Assembly (NCBI RefSeq): GCF_005886345.1
Contig: NZ_PNEC01000021.1
Location: forward strand, 186,001-250,000
Direction of reading: 5' to 3'
From: Pseudoalteromonas phenolica
GTDB lineage: Bacteria; Pseudomonadota; Gammaproteobacteria; Enterobacterales; Alteromonadaceae
Length of the DNA stretch: 64,000 nt
The notes beneath the pieces were generated by a model. The model made no database searches, was not told where the DNA came from, and was given only the letters and a program-made list of their open reading frames with translations. The translations under genes and the position numbers were made by a program. Positions 8,435-16,086 of the stretch are shown piece after piece; positions within the stretch are counted from its first letter, which is position 1, and every line of letters starts with the position of its first letter.

Positions 8435-9349
8435 CTAATTTATTTCTCCATATAAACGCATTACACTTAATCTTGAGCGTTTAGCTTGGACTAAATTAAT
8501 TTTCAATTGTGTTGAATTTAAAGAAAGCTTTCTTGTTTTAGCTGTCTGAGTATATTGTCTAAAAATATTAGGAATGACTTTTCGACAGACAAACTTATGC
8601 ATCATCTCATTTTTGAAAGTGACTGATTTTTTTCCCGATGAAATTGCGTATGCTCTAAATGCAGTCATTCTGTATTTAGATAACCCATTAAAAATCCACA
8701 GTTCATTTGAAGCATAACGAGTTTTAGCATGCGGCAAAACTTGAGCATAACTTCTCTTGCTGACCGATTGCTTGGATATTGCACCAGCCAACATTGCTGA
8801 AGACATTTTAACGCCAACTAAAAAATCAAAATGTGCTTTTTGCGGTTTTGTTTGATTTGTAACTCTGTAAATTGCGTCATACAAAGTTTGATCTAAAACA
8901 ATCGACTTACTTGTATATGGTGTTTCATTCGCCCATGCAATAAATATAAATGTATTAGGCTCTCGGCTATGATAAGGAGCAAGATAGACATCATCTACAT
9001 CTTCAAACCATTCAAAGAAATCTATCTGTAAACCCAAAGCTGACAGCGCTTTTTTTACAGCGCCTACCGTTCCCTTATGTTTATGTACTTTCACCGAATT
9101 AGCTATCATTGCTCGTTTGGTTTCTTCAGTCCAAGATTCATCCCAGTCATCGACTGACAGGGACCAAGCAAGCCACGGCAGTAATGTCACAGGGCACCTC
9201 AATGGATCCCACTGATGAGCAATATTCTGCTCAATAACCTCCGAAGAGCTGAACTGCTCAACTGAATTAATCACCGTATTTTCAATTGACTGTGAGATTT
9301 TGACAATCTCATGTTTTTTTTTGTCTATTGTTCTCATATTGCAACTCAC
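8435..9349 (-). CDS. Phage tail protein I (P2 gpI-like), copy 3, C-terminally extended
   Basis: Baseplate-wedge protein of the P2 gpI family. Residues about 44-107 show WDPLRCPVTLLPWLAWSLSV, DDWDESW, HKHKGTVGAVKKALSALG and an EWF motif. After the usual family length there is an extension of about 120 residues rich in Lys, Arg, Ser and Ala, more basic than the extension of copy 2. The GTG start shares the bases GTGA with the stop of the J gene, a translational-coupling overlap; an ATG four codons later is an alternative. With J copy 3 it starts cassette III. Confidence 0.82.
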   Translation of the reverse strand: MSCNMRTIDKKKHEIVKISQSIENTVINSVEQFSSSEVIEQNIAHQWDPLRCPVTLLPWLAWSLSVDDWDESWTEETKRAMIANSVKVHKHKGTVGAVKKALSALGLQIDFFEWFEDVDDVYLAPYHSREPNTFIFIAWANETPYTSKSIVLDQTLYDAIYRVTNQTKPQKAHFDFLVGVKMSSAMLAGAISKQSVSKRSYAQVLPHAKTRYASNELWIFNGLSKYRMTAFRAYAISSGKKSVTFKNEMMHKFVCRKVIPNIFRQYTQTAKTRKLSLNSTQLKINLVQAKRSRLSVMRLYGEIN

Positions 9350-10167
9350 AAGAACGTGATATCGATTGATAATTTAATTGCGGTTTTATCATCCGGTATC
9401 AAATCCTCCGAAGGAGATAGTAATTTTACTTTTCTGACACCTGACTGATGGAGAGCATCAACTACGGCAGAATATGGAATTTCTTTACCAAGCTTGTAAT
9501 GCTCGGCAATAAAAACATCTAATGCCTTGTATATTTCAAGTTTTACTGATTCTTCGGAAGCATGTTTGCTTAAATGGATGGCGGCTTTAATTGTTTGAGT
9601 TTCAACATTAGCCAAGTGTACGAAAACTTGATCTGTAATTGGCCGGATATCTTCACTATTTAACCAAGACTTAACTTTGTCTTTTATCTCTGCAGACATA
9701 TTAATTTGTGAAGCTAAAATATATACATCAACAACTCCTGGTGCTGATGACTCTACAAAAACATCTTTTACTCTTTTATCTGCTTTGAAAGAATGATACT
9801 CGTATGCTCCACTAGTTCCTGCCATGCTATAACTTTCTAGCGACAATGGAATTCTTTTTCTAAACCTCTCTTCATCTTCGTCTAATTCTTTGTAAACCCC
9901 AAAAAGTGCACCTAAATTTTCTAAATCATTCCCGCTCGAATGAGCTAAAAGAACAGATTTAGCAGCATCATTGATACGCTGTCTAATAAGAAGTTCACGA
10001 TAAGCGGCTAGTTCTAATATTTTCACTGCAGGGTCTGATTCAAGTAACGCATAGTCTGGTATCTGTTTGTTAATAGATGACAACAGACTTTCTAATATCG
10101 TATCGAAGTCTAGAGGTTCTATTACATTAGGGGGAGCTAGCTGAGATAATTCTATTGCACTTGTCAT
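9346..10167 (-). CDS. Baseplate J-like protein, copy 3
   Basis: A 273-residue Baseplate_J family protein. Landmarks: ESDPAVKILELAAYRELLIR near residues 43-62, LENLGALFGV around 82-91, ERFRKRIPLSLESYSMAG around 100-117, GAYEYHSF, and EDIRPITDQVFV in the second half. It is the first tail gene after the lysis genes and has a strong ribosome site, GGAGGTTAACT, before its ATG. The classical P2 order has genes V and W before J; no such genes are present between the lysis genes and this one. Confidence 0.88.
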   Translation of the reverse strand: MTSAIELSQLAPPNVIEPLDFDTILESLLSSINKQIPDYALLESDPAVKILELAAYRELLIRQRINDAAKSVLLAHSSGNDLENLGALFGVYKELDEDEERFRKRIPLSLESYSMAGTSGAYEYHSFKADKRVKDVFVESSAPGVVDVYILASQINMSAEIKDKVKSWLNSEDIRPITDQVFVHLANVETQTIKAAIHLSKHASEESVKLEIYKALDVFIAEHYKLGKEIPYSAVVDALHQSGVRKVKLLSPSEDLIPDDKTAIKLSIDITFL

Positions 10168-10245
10168 AGTTAACCTCCTTGATTTATAAAATGATTACAA
10201 AGAAAAATAAGTATAAGTTGACGTAAAGATTTCAATTTTTGTTGT

Positions 10246-10488
10246 TTACTTGTGCTTTGCACTCAAAAGAGCATCCAACTTCTTATCTATTGAATCTAAT
10301 CGCTTTTCTATTCGTTTTTGATCTTCGTTTCTAATCTGTTTTAGATGAGTTAACTCTTGATAATTTGACGTAATTCGTTTGTCCAAATCATTCAAATACA
10401 AAATCCCAGATACAACCAAAGCAATGGTTGTGAGTATATGAGCAAGATTTAACTCCTTTTTCATTTGCCAATTCTCTGGCTGCCTCAC
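10246..10488 (-). CDS. Small one-TM coiled-coil protein of the lysis module
   Basis: An 80-residue protein with a single membrane segment near residues 15-33 (LAHILTTIALVVSGILYL) followed by a charged coiled-coil region ending in repeated Lys/Asp/Leu heptads. The GTG start shares GTGA with the end of the holin gene, and AAAGGAG lies 7 bases upstream. A single N-terminal anchor with a periplasmic coiled coil is the architecture of i-spanins (Rz-like), which would fit its place after holin. No partner outer-membrane lipoprotein is seen, so the spanin idea is only a suggestion. Confidence 0.6.
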   Translation of the reverse strand: MRQPENWQMKKELNLAHILTTIALVVSGILYLNDLDKRITSNYQELTHLKQIRNEDQKRIEKRLDSIDKKLDALLSAKHK

Positions 10489-10880
10489 TTAGCGACTCCT
10501 TTTATTTTTTCGATTGTTCTTAGTCCAGCTAAACCTAGCATGCCTAATGTTAGTTCTAACATCACATTCAAAGGCAATATAGGTGTTCCTTGCTCAGGTA
10601 TTAGCCATTGCAAGATTGGGTTAATAACAAACGCAAACAGAAAGCCTAAGCCACACACCCACATCAGAAATGGTCTGGCACCTGCGACAAATACACTTCG
10701 ATGATTAACTTGTATAGAATTTACTTCGATTTGTAATTCACGTTGTTTGGCCTGTAAGCGTGCTTTTAAAGCTTCTAACTCTAAAAGCTCATCGTCGCTG
10801 GTATAAAGTTCATCGATCATATTACTGATCGCCTTTACTGGCTCGCCTGAACTAGCGAACAATTGGCTCAACCAATTCAC
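10485..10880 (-). CDS. Phage holin, three-TM (GTA_holin_3TM-like)
   Basis: Small membrane protein that would permeabilise the inner membrane so that the endolysin reaches the wall. The N-terminal half is soluble and helical (a Glu/Leu-rich coiled coil near residues 20-60). Hydrophobic segments follow at roughly 68-92 and 104-122, with an R-P pair before the first (GARPFLMWVCGLGF), as in three-TM-type phage holins. I take the GTG at 10880 as start because it overlaps the lysozyme stop (GTGA); a TTG three codons upstream is too close to the GGGAG site. It sits in a lysis cassette with the neighbouring lysozyme. Confidence 0.75.
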   Translation of the reverse strand: MNWLSQLFASSGEPVKAISNMIDELYTSDDELLELEALKARLQAKQRELQIEVNSIQVNHRSVFVAGARPFLMWVCGLGFLFAFVINPILQWLIPEQGTPILPLNVMLELTLGMLGLAGLRTIEKIKGVAK

Positions 10881-11296
10881 TCTTGCCAATCTCCCGTTAA
10901 CATCTGCTGTGCAAGCTCATTAGCACGATTAGGTACTTGACTTGCCCAACGACTATTTAACATCTCGAGCGCTGCATTCTCAAAATCACCTTTTTCAACA
11001 TGGGCAATCATTTTCTTAAACTTCATCAGACCTTGTATGCCTAGGTTGAAACCCATATTTGTTAATACAGCTACCCTTGCTTCATTACAGCAGTCAGTAT
11101 CAATTCGTCTTTTCACTCCAATTAAAGCATTTTCAATGTCTACCGATAATAAATGCTCTGCTTCATCTTCATCTAAACCAACATCATCTAGATTTCGACC
11201 GTACCCAACTGTTAATTTTCCTGCAGAGCAGTAATACGGATAGCGACGAAACCCTTCATGCCGCTTAATTTGCTCAACTGTATTCATAATCGACAT
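10877..11296 (-). CDS. Endolysin, GH24 lysozyme (T4-lysozyme-like)
   Basis: Muramidase that cleaves peptidoglycan for release of particles. A 139-residue single domain without a signal peptide, so it depends on the holin. The catalytic region reads HEGFRRYPYYCSAGKLTVGY: Glu14 is the general acid and Thr29 matches the T4 catalytic Thr. The T4 Asp position is Cys23, a replacement I recall in other phage GH24 enzymes. Later segments (LTNMGFNLG, MLNSRWASQVPNRANELAQQ) match the family C-terminal lobe. The ATG at 11296 has AAGGA six bases upstream; a nearby overlapping ATG is out of frame. Confidence 0.85.
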   Translation of the reverse strand: MSIMNTVEQIKRHEGFRRYPYYCSAGKLTVGYGRNLDDVGLDEDEAEHLLSVDIENALIGVKRRIDTDCCNEARVAVLTNMGFNLGIQGLMKFKKMIAHVEKGDFENAALEMLNSRWASQVPNRANELAQQMLTGDWQE

Positions 11297-11307
11297 ACAT
11301 TTTCCTT

Positions 11308-11670
11308 TTAAGCTTCTGTAAGTTCTAACAATAGTGCGTTTTCAGCTTTAAACAGCCAAAACTCTGCTGAACGCTTCGTCTCAAAGCCTAATTGCTTTGC
11401 TGAAATCGCTAAACTGCCTTCTACTAAGTATTGCGCTCTAATTGCTCTAATACATTCGGGCCTTAACTTTGAAATTAGGGTATCAATTTGTTCTATTTCA
11501 TGTGGCACATGCATCATATCGCTAGTAGAGAAATTACTTTTTACTGCCCCAATTTGTTCGGTAATCGCCTGACGACTAAAACCTTTACCCAACTCTCTTT
11601 GACGCCAAAACTTACCCCAACGTCTCAATATAGCTCGGATTTTCTTAATGGTTACTGGCGTCACAATCAT
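11308..11670 (-). CDS. Candidate late antiterminator / sigma-region-4-like regulator (Q-like)
   Basis: A 120-residue basic protein. The C-terminal half (IDTLISKLRPECIRAIRAQ, then a short linker and SAKQLGFETKRSAEFWLFKA) has the layout of sigma region 4-like HTH domains seen in phage antitermination proteins of the Q/ArpU/RinA kind. Its position at the head of the lysis-tail operon, just after a regulator, fits control of late transcription. AGGAAA precedes the ATG by about 6 bases. It overlaps the regulator gene by 26 bases. The family call is from motif shape only, and the direction of control is inferred. Confidence 0.5.
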   Translation of the reverse strand: MIVTPVTIKKIRAILRRWGKFWRQRELGKGFSRQAITEQIGAVKSNFSTSDMMHVPHEIEQIDTLISKLRPECIRAIRAQYLVEGSLAISAKQLGFETKRSAEFWLFKAENALLLELTEA

Positions 11671-11920
11671 TGATTTTTCCTATTACTTCTAAGATATCCA
11701 ATAAATACACATCTTCAACAAGTCCAACTACATCGTTCCACCTTGGACTGTATTCTCTATTTTCCCAACGCCTTAATGTCCTTTCTTCAATACCATAATT
11801 TGCAGCAGATTCCGCCTGTGTATAACCACGTAATCGTCTTGCAAACCTGAGAATTTCAGAGCCTAAAGGCGCTTTTTTTTGTTTGTATAATCTTGCTTTA
11901 GAATTAGCTACCTGCATCAT
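11645..11920 (-). CDS. HTH (XRE-type) regulator of the tail locus
   Basis: A basic protein with a helix-turn-helix: LRFARRLRGYTQAESAANYG followed by IEERTLRRWENREYSPRW. The pattern 'YTQAESA...ERTLRRWENRE' is that of XRE-family DNA-binding domains. I place the start at the ATG pair 11917-11920 because AAGGAAAGG lies directly before it. A longer reading from a TTG at 11992 lacks a ribosome site and adds an unlikely Cys-containing N-terminus. It is the first gene of the minus-strand locus, so it is the likely switch of tailocin production; activator or repressor cannot be told. Confidence 0.7.
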   Translation of the reverse strand: MMQVANSKARLYKQKKAPLGSEILRFARRLRGYTQAESAANYGIEERTLRRWENREYSPRWNDVVGLVEDVYLLDILEVIGKINDCDASNH

Positions 11921-11992
11921 CCCTTTCCTTAGTTGCATGAATGGGTTGTTTTCTGTGCAGCGATAGGTGCTAGTTAGTCTTACGTTCGACAA

Positions 11993-12487
11993 ATAAATCC
12001 TTTATAAGTGTTTTGACTTACTACTTTCTTCCAATCAAATACCTACACAATAAAGACAACATCATTTAGCTTGACATGGACTCGGCAAACATTAACAAAT
12101 AAATTTATGTAACAAGGTAAGTTCGTAACTTTGCTGAGCTTAGGGATATAATACTGATTTTTAGGACATCAAACAGGTCAAAAATGACCTTATATCAATA
12201 AGTAACCTTTTTTAATAATACAAATTACTTAAAGTATTTATTTAGGGACAGACTATAAGATGTGTTTTCCATTTGTATCTTTTTTATAAACACTTTTATG
12301 AAACTAGAATCTAATATTTAGAATAATTCATCTTGAATTTCAGCAAAATATCACATCAGGCCTAAATTATTTAAACCAAGCTAAAAAGTATAAATATAAG
12401 TACTCAAAATGCTTCAACTCATATATTTGCATCATAGTGTTAATTCTTGATAATGCGCCAAATAGTTAGAGTAAATACGAGCATAAA
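11993..12487. other. Spacer between tail locus and EamA gene
   Basis: About 500 AT-rich bases between divergent genes. No ORF with a credible start was found on either strand. It must hold the promoters of the tail locus (minus) and probably of the EamA gene (plus). One perfect palindrome (12175-12190) is listed separately. No LexA-type CTG-N10-CAG box was found by eye. Confidence 0.6.
12175..12190. promoter_or_regulatory. Candidate operator palindrome upstream of the tail locus
   Basis: AGGTCA-AAAA-TGACCT, a perfect 6-bp inverted repeat with a 4-bp spacer, about 255 bases upstream of the HTH regulator start. It could be a binding site for that regulator or for a host factor. No T run follows on either strand, so it is not a terminator. 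Confidence 0.35.
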
Positions 12488-13375
12488 ATGGGAATCGGTG
12501 AAATTGCGGCAATCAGTGCAGCCATAGTCTGGGCGTCATCGACAATTATATATAAGCGTTTTAGTCATCATCTGTCGCCACTACAATTAAACGTCAGTAA
12601 AGGCATAATTGCTTGTGCACTGATGTTATTAATCTTGCTAATTATGCCTTCCAGCCCTTTCCCTCAATTAGCCAGCTCTTGGGCTTGGCTTATTGTCAGC
12701 GGCATTTTGGGTATTGCTATTGGCGATAGCGCCTATTTTGCAGCCCTCAGAAATATTGGCCCTGCACGAACTCTGGTCATTGAATCTCTCGCGCCAGCCA
12801 TTGCAGGTGTACTAAATATTGTATTGCTTGGCGTGTGGCTCAACAGCCTCGCTTGGTTAGGCATTTTCATCACCACAATGGGTGTACTAATAGCAATTAA
12901 ACCTAAACACCCGTTACCTAGTGTTGAACAGAGCATTTACATCAAAGGGGTTGCGTTCGCACTCATCGCAGCAACTTGCCAAGCTGCAGGCATGGTGATG
13001 TCAAAAGGAGTGATGAACGCAGAGCAAATAGGAAGCTTATGGGCCGCCTTTATTCGCTTATTTTCAGGCACGCTAGCGGTCGCTTGTGTCGTTGCCGTAT
13101 TAAAAGACCAACATTTAAAGCAAGCCATCACTTTACAGGGAATTAGCCAAAAGCATTGGCTTTTTGCCGCTGTATTCTTTGGCACCTTTATCGGCTTATG
13201 GCTACAGCTTATTTCAGTCAAACATACCGATCCGGCCATCGCACAAACTATCTTCGCAACCGCCCCACTGATGGTGATGACCATTGGTGCCCTGCGCAAA
13301 GAACCCATAACAAAAAATATGATATTGGGTGGGTTAATTGCTTTTTCTGGTGTGGCACTATTAGTTTTGAGCTAA
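12488..13375 (+). CDS. EamA/DMT-superfamily transporter
   Basis: A 295-residue inner-membrane protein with ten hydrophobic segments arranged as two five-helix EamA repeats. The first repeat runs from about residue 1 to 135 and ends at the IAIKPKHPL loop; the second runs from about 148 to 295. Segments such as SAAIVWASSTIIYKRF and GIAIGDSAYFAALRNIGPAR are typical of the drug/metabolite transporter superfamily. The substrate cannot be told. The ribosome site before the ATG is weak (ACGAG). It is a single gene between the tail locus and ettA, and marks the return to ordinary chromosomal genes. Confidence 0.85.
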   Translation: MGIGEIAAISAAIVWASSTIIYKRFSHHLSPLQLNVSKGIIACALMLLILLIMPSSPFPQLASSWAWLIVSGILGIAIGDSAYFAALRNIGPARTLVIESLAPAIAGVLNIVLLGVWLNSLAWLGIFITTMGVLIAIKPKHPLPSVEQSIYIKGVAFALIAATCQAAGMVMSKGVMNAEQIGSLWAAFIRLFSGTLAVACVVAVLKDQHLKQAITLQGISQKHWLFAAVFFGTFIGLWLQLISVKHTDPAIAQTIFATAPLMVMTIGALRKEPITKNMILGGLIAFSGVALLVLS

Positions 13376-13476
13376 TTTAATGATTTAAAAAAGAGATAAC
13401 CTGCTGTTTGATTGACGAAATCGCTAGGTAAACTCTACAATATGCTAGTTAATTTTGAACATGAAAGGTTTCATCT

Positions 13477-15150
13477 ATGGCATTGCCAGATAAGTTTATT
13501 TATTCAATGCACCGCGTTAGCAAAGTGGTGCCACCTAAACGTACGATTTTAAAAGATATTTCATTATCTTTCTTCCCTGGTGCGAAAATTGGTGTACTAG
13601 GTCTAAACGGCGCAGGTAAATCGACTCTTTTACGTATTATGGCGGGTGTTGATAAAGAGTTTGAAGGTGAGGCTAATGCACTTGCAGGAACTAAAATCGG
13701 CTATCTTCCTCAGGAACCGCAATTAGACGAAAACAAAACGGTTCGTGAAACCGTTGAAGAAGCAGTAAGTGAAGTTAAAAACGCCCTTGCGCGTCTTGAT
13801 GAAGTTTATGCGGAATATGCAATGGATGGGGCTGACTTTGACGCACTTGCAAAAGAGCAAGGTCAACTAGAAGCGATTATCCAAGCACATGATGGCCACA
13901 ACCTAGACAACGCTTTAGAGCGCGCCGCTGATGCACTTCGCCTACCTGAGTGGGATGCAAAGATTGAACACCTATCTGGTGGTGAGCGTCGTCGTGTTGC
14001 TATCTGTCGTCTGCTTCTAGAAAAACCAGATATGCTATTACTAGACGAACCAACCAACCACTTAGACGCAGAGTCTGTTGCTTGGCTAGAGCGCTTCTTA
14101 CACGACTACGAAGGCACTGTTGTAGCTATAACCCACGACCGTTATTTCTTAGATAACGTTGCGGGTTGGATATTAGAGCTTGACCGTGGCCATGGTATTC
14201 CTTGGGAAGGCAACTACTCTTCTTGGCTTGAGCAAAAAGATGCGCGTCTAAAACAAGAAGAAAAAGCTGAAAAAGCACGTCAAAAGTCGATTGCTCAAGA
14301 GCTTGAATGGGTGCGTTCAAACCCGAAGGGTCGCCAAGCTAAATCTAAAGCGCGTATGGCGCAGTTCTCTGAACTACAGCAAAGTGATTACCAAAAACGT
14401 AACGAAACAAATGAGCTATTCATTCCACCTGGTCCTCGCCTAGGTGATAAAGTAATTGAAGTAAATGGCCTAACTAAAGGTTATGGTGACCGTGTACTTA
14501 TCGACAACCTAAGCTTCAGTGTACCAAAAGGTGCAATCGTTGGTATTATCGGTGCTAACGGTGCAGGTAAATCAACGTTATTCAAAATGATCTCAGGCCA
14601 AGAGCAAGCAGATGCTGGTACTGTTGATGTTGGTGAAACTGTAGAACTCGCTGCGGTTGATCAGTTCCGTGACAACATGGACGACAGCAACACTGTTTTC
14701 CAAGAAATCTCTAACGGTCAAGACGTACTTAAAATTGGTAACTTTGAGATCCCAAGCCGTGCCTATGTTGGCCGCTTTAACTTCAAAGGCAACGACCAGC
14801 AAAAGTTCGTAAAAGAGCTTTCTGGTGGTGAGCGCAACCGTCTTCACCTAGCTAAGCTGTTAAAAGCTGGCGGTAATGTTTTACTACTGGATGAGCCAAC
14901 CAACGACCTAGACGTTGAAACACTACGTGCCCTTGAGAACGCGATTTTAGAGTTTCCGGGTTGTGTAATGTGTATCTCGCACGACCGTTGGTTCTTAGAC
15001 CGTATCGCTACGCATATTCTAGATTACCGTGACGAAGGCCAAGTAAACTTCTTCGACGGTAACTACACTGAATACGAAGCATGGCTTAAAAAGACGTACG
15101 GCGCGCAAGCTGCTGAGCCTAAGCGTATTAAATACAAGAAAATTGGCTAA
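13477..15150 (+). CDS. ettA: Energy-dependent translational throttle protein EttA (ABC-F)
   Basis: A 557-residue ABC-F ATPase (E. coli EttA has 555). It binds the ribosomal E site and couples ATP/ADP level to the first steps of elongation. Two ABC domains are present: Walker A GLNGAGKST at 42-50 with LSGGERRR and LLLDEPTNHLD, and a second Walker A GANGAGKST near 358 with LSGGERNR and LLLDEPTNDLD. The inter-domain P-site linker with its Lys/Arg-rich helices lies near 240-310. No membrane domain, as expected for ABC-F. A strong palindromic terminator follows at 15181. AAAGG lies upstream of the ATG. Confidence 0.95.
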   Translation: MALPDKFIYSMHRVSKVVPPKRTILKDISLSFFPGAKIGVLGLNGAGKSTLLRIMAGVDKEFEGEANALAGTKIGYLPQEPQLDENKTVRETVEEAVSEVKNALARLDEVYAEYAMDGADFDALAKEQGQLEAIIQAHDGHNLDNALERAADALRLPEWDAKIEHLSGGERRRVAICRLLLEKPDMLLLDEPTNHLDAESVAWLERFLHDYEGTVVAITHDRYFLDNVAGWILELDRGHGIPWEGNYSSWLEQKDARLKQEEKAEKARQKSIAQELEWVRSNPKGRQAKSKARMAQFSELQQSDYQKRNETNELFIPPGPRLGDKVIEVNGLTKGYGDRVLIDNLSFSVPKGAIVGIIGANGAGKSTLFKMISGQEQADAGTVDVGETVELAAVDQFRDNMDDSNTVFQEISNGQDVLKIGNFEIPSRAYVGRFNFKGNDQQKFVKELSGGERNRLHLAKLLKAGGNVLLLDEPTNDLDVETLRALENAILEFPGCVMCISHDRWFLDRIATHILDYRDEGQVNFFDGNYTEYEAWLKKTYGAQAAEPKRIKYKKIG

Positions 15151-15180
15151 TTGTTAGTTATTTTTTAAGCTATTGATTTA

Positions 15181-15209
15181 AAAAGCCCTGCATATGCAGG
15201 GCTTTTTTT
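15181..15209 (+). terminator. Rho-independent terminator after ettA
   Basis: AGCCCTGCATATGCAGGGCT is a perfect 20-base palindrome flanked by AAA on the left and T7 on the right. It lies 30 bases after the ettA stop. Confidence 0.9.
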
Positions 15210-15272
15210 ACACTGGAGTCTAAGTGTATTACTATCTAGGCTTGAAATAGACAGAATTATCAGAGGATCACG

Positions 15273-15638
15273 ATGGAAGAGCGTAGACGTTTTACACGTA
15301 TCTTATTTTCAAATCCGGCAACTTTAATGACCGCCAGTGGTGATTATAACTGCCAAGTACTTGACCTCTCACTCAAAGGTGCGCTGATCACTTTACCTGT
15401 CGGCTATGTGCCATTACAAGGTGAAGCCGCAAATCTTAAGTTCCATTTACCTGACAGCGATGTGCTCATTTCAATGGAAATAGAAGTACGTCATGTCGAA
15501 ACTGATTATTTAGGTTTACACTGCAATCAAATTGATCTTGAAAGTGTTACCCATTTAAAACGTTTAATTGAACTCAATGTTGGCGATGACACTGTATTAA
15601 ACCGTGAGATTGAACAACTGGCTTACATCAGAGCTTAA
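15273..15638 (+). CDS. PilZ-domain protein (c-di-GMP binding)
   Basis: A 121-residue single-domain PilZ protein. The two c-di-GMP contact motifs are visible: RRRFTR at residues 4-9 (RxxxR type) and DLSLKGA near 30-36 (D/NxSxxG). The rest fits the six-strand PilZ barrel with a C-terminal helix. No other domain and no membrane segment, so it acts as a cytosolic receptor through an unknown partner. It is followed by the DUF350-DUF1190-GSP-synthetase genes and may be transcribed with them (36-base gap). Confidence 0.88.
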   Translation: MEERRRFTRILFSNPATLMTASGDYNCQVLDLSLKGALITLPVGYVPLQGEAANLKFHLPDSDVLISMEIEVRHVETDYLGLHCNQIDLESVTHLKRLIELNVGDDTVLNREIEQLAYIRA

Positions 15639-15673
15639 ATAAACTATTCAAAGAATTATAAGAAGAGATAAAA

Positions 15674-16078
15674 ATGATTTTAGAATCTTTACAAGGATTT
15701 TTACCCTTTATTAGTTACTTTGTGATTGGTTACATCATCACGCTGTGCTTTTTATTTGTCTATACCTACATCACGCCGCATTGTGAATGGCGATTAATGA
15801 AAGAAAATAACCCTGCTGCGGCTGTCGCTTTCTGCGGCACACTCATTGGTTTCATCTTGCCAATTGCCAGTGCAGCGGTAAATGCAGTGTCGTTAATCGA
15901 CTTTGCTGTTTGGGGTATTATTGCAGGTGTAATGCAATTAGTGACTTTCTTTACTGTTCGTTTATATATGCCGAAGCTGTCTGAAAAAATTGAAGCGCAA
16001 CACTTAAGTGCGGGCTTATTTTTAGGTGCGGCCTCTTTGGCTACTGGAGTTTTAAACGCTGCCTGTATGACTTATTAG
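15674..16078 (+). CDS. DUF350 family inner-membrane protein (YjfL-like)
   Basis: A 134-residue membrane protein with four hydrophobic segments (about 10-33, 49-70, 74-96 and 111-131) and the ENNPAAAVAFCGTLIGF stretch characteristic of DUF350/YjfL. Function of the family is unknown. It is followed 8 bases later by a DUF1190 lipoprotein and then by a glutathionylspermidine-synthase-like gene, the same three-gene order as yjfL-yjfM-yjfC in E. coli, so the three products probably act together at the envelope. AGAAGAGAT precedes the ATG. Confidence 0.85.
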   Translation: MILESLQGFLPFISYFVIGYIITLCFLFVYTYITPHCEWRLMKENNPAAAVAFCGTLIGFILPIASAAVNAVSLIDFAVWGIIAGVMQLVTFFTVRLYMPKLSEKIEAQHLSAGLFLGAASLATGVLNAACMTY

Positions 16079-16086
16079 GAGGCGTT

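Noticed and set aside
1-11296. Type VI secretion system or Afp/MAC-type extracellular injection system
   Set aside because: No ClpV/VipA-like ATPase, no spike or effector genes and no Afp-type order. The J, I, DUF3751, holin and lysozyme set is that of P2-like phage tails or tailocins. The core genes to the left are unseen, so this is not final.
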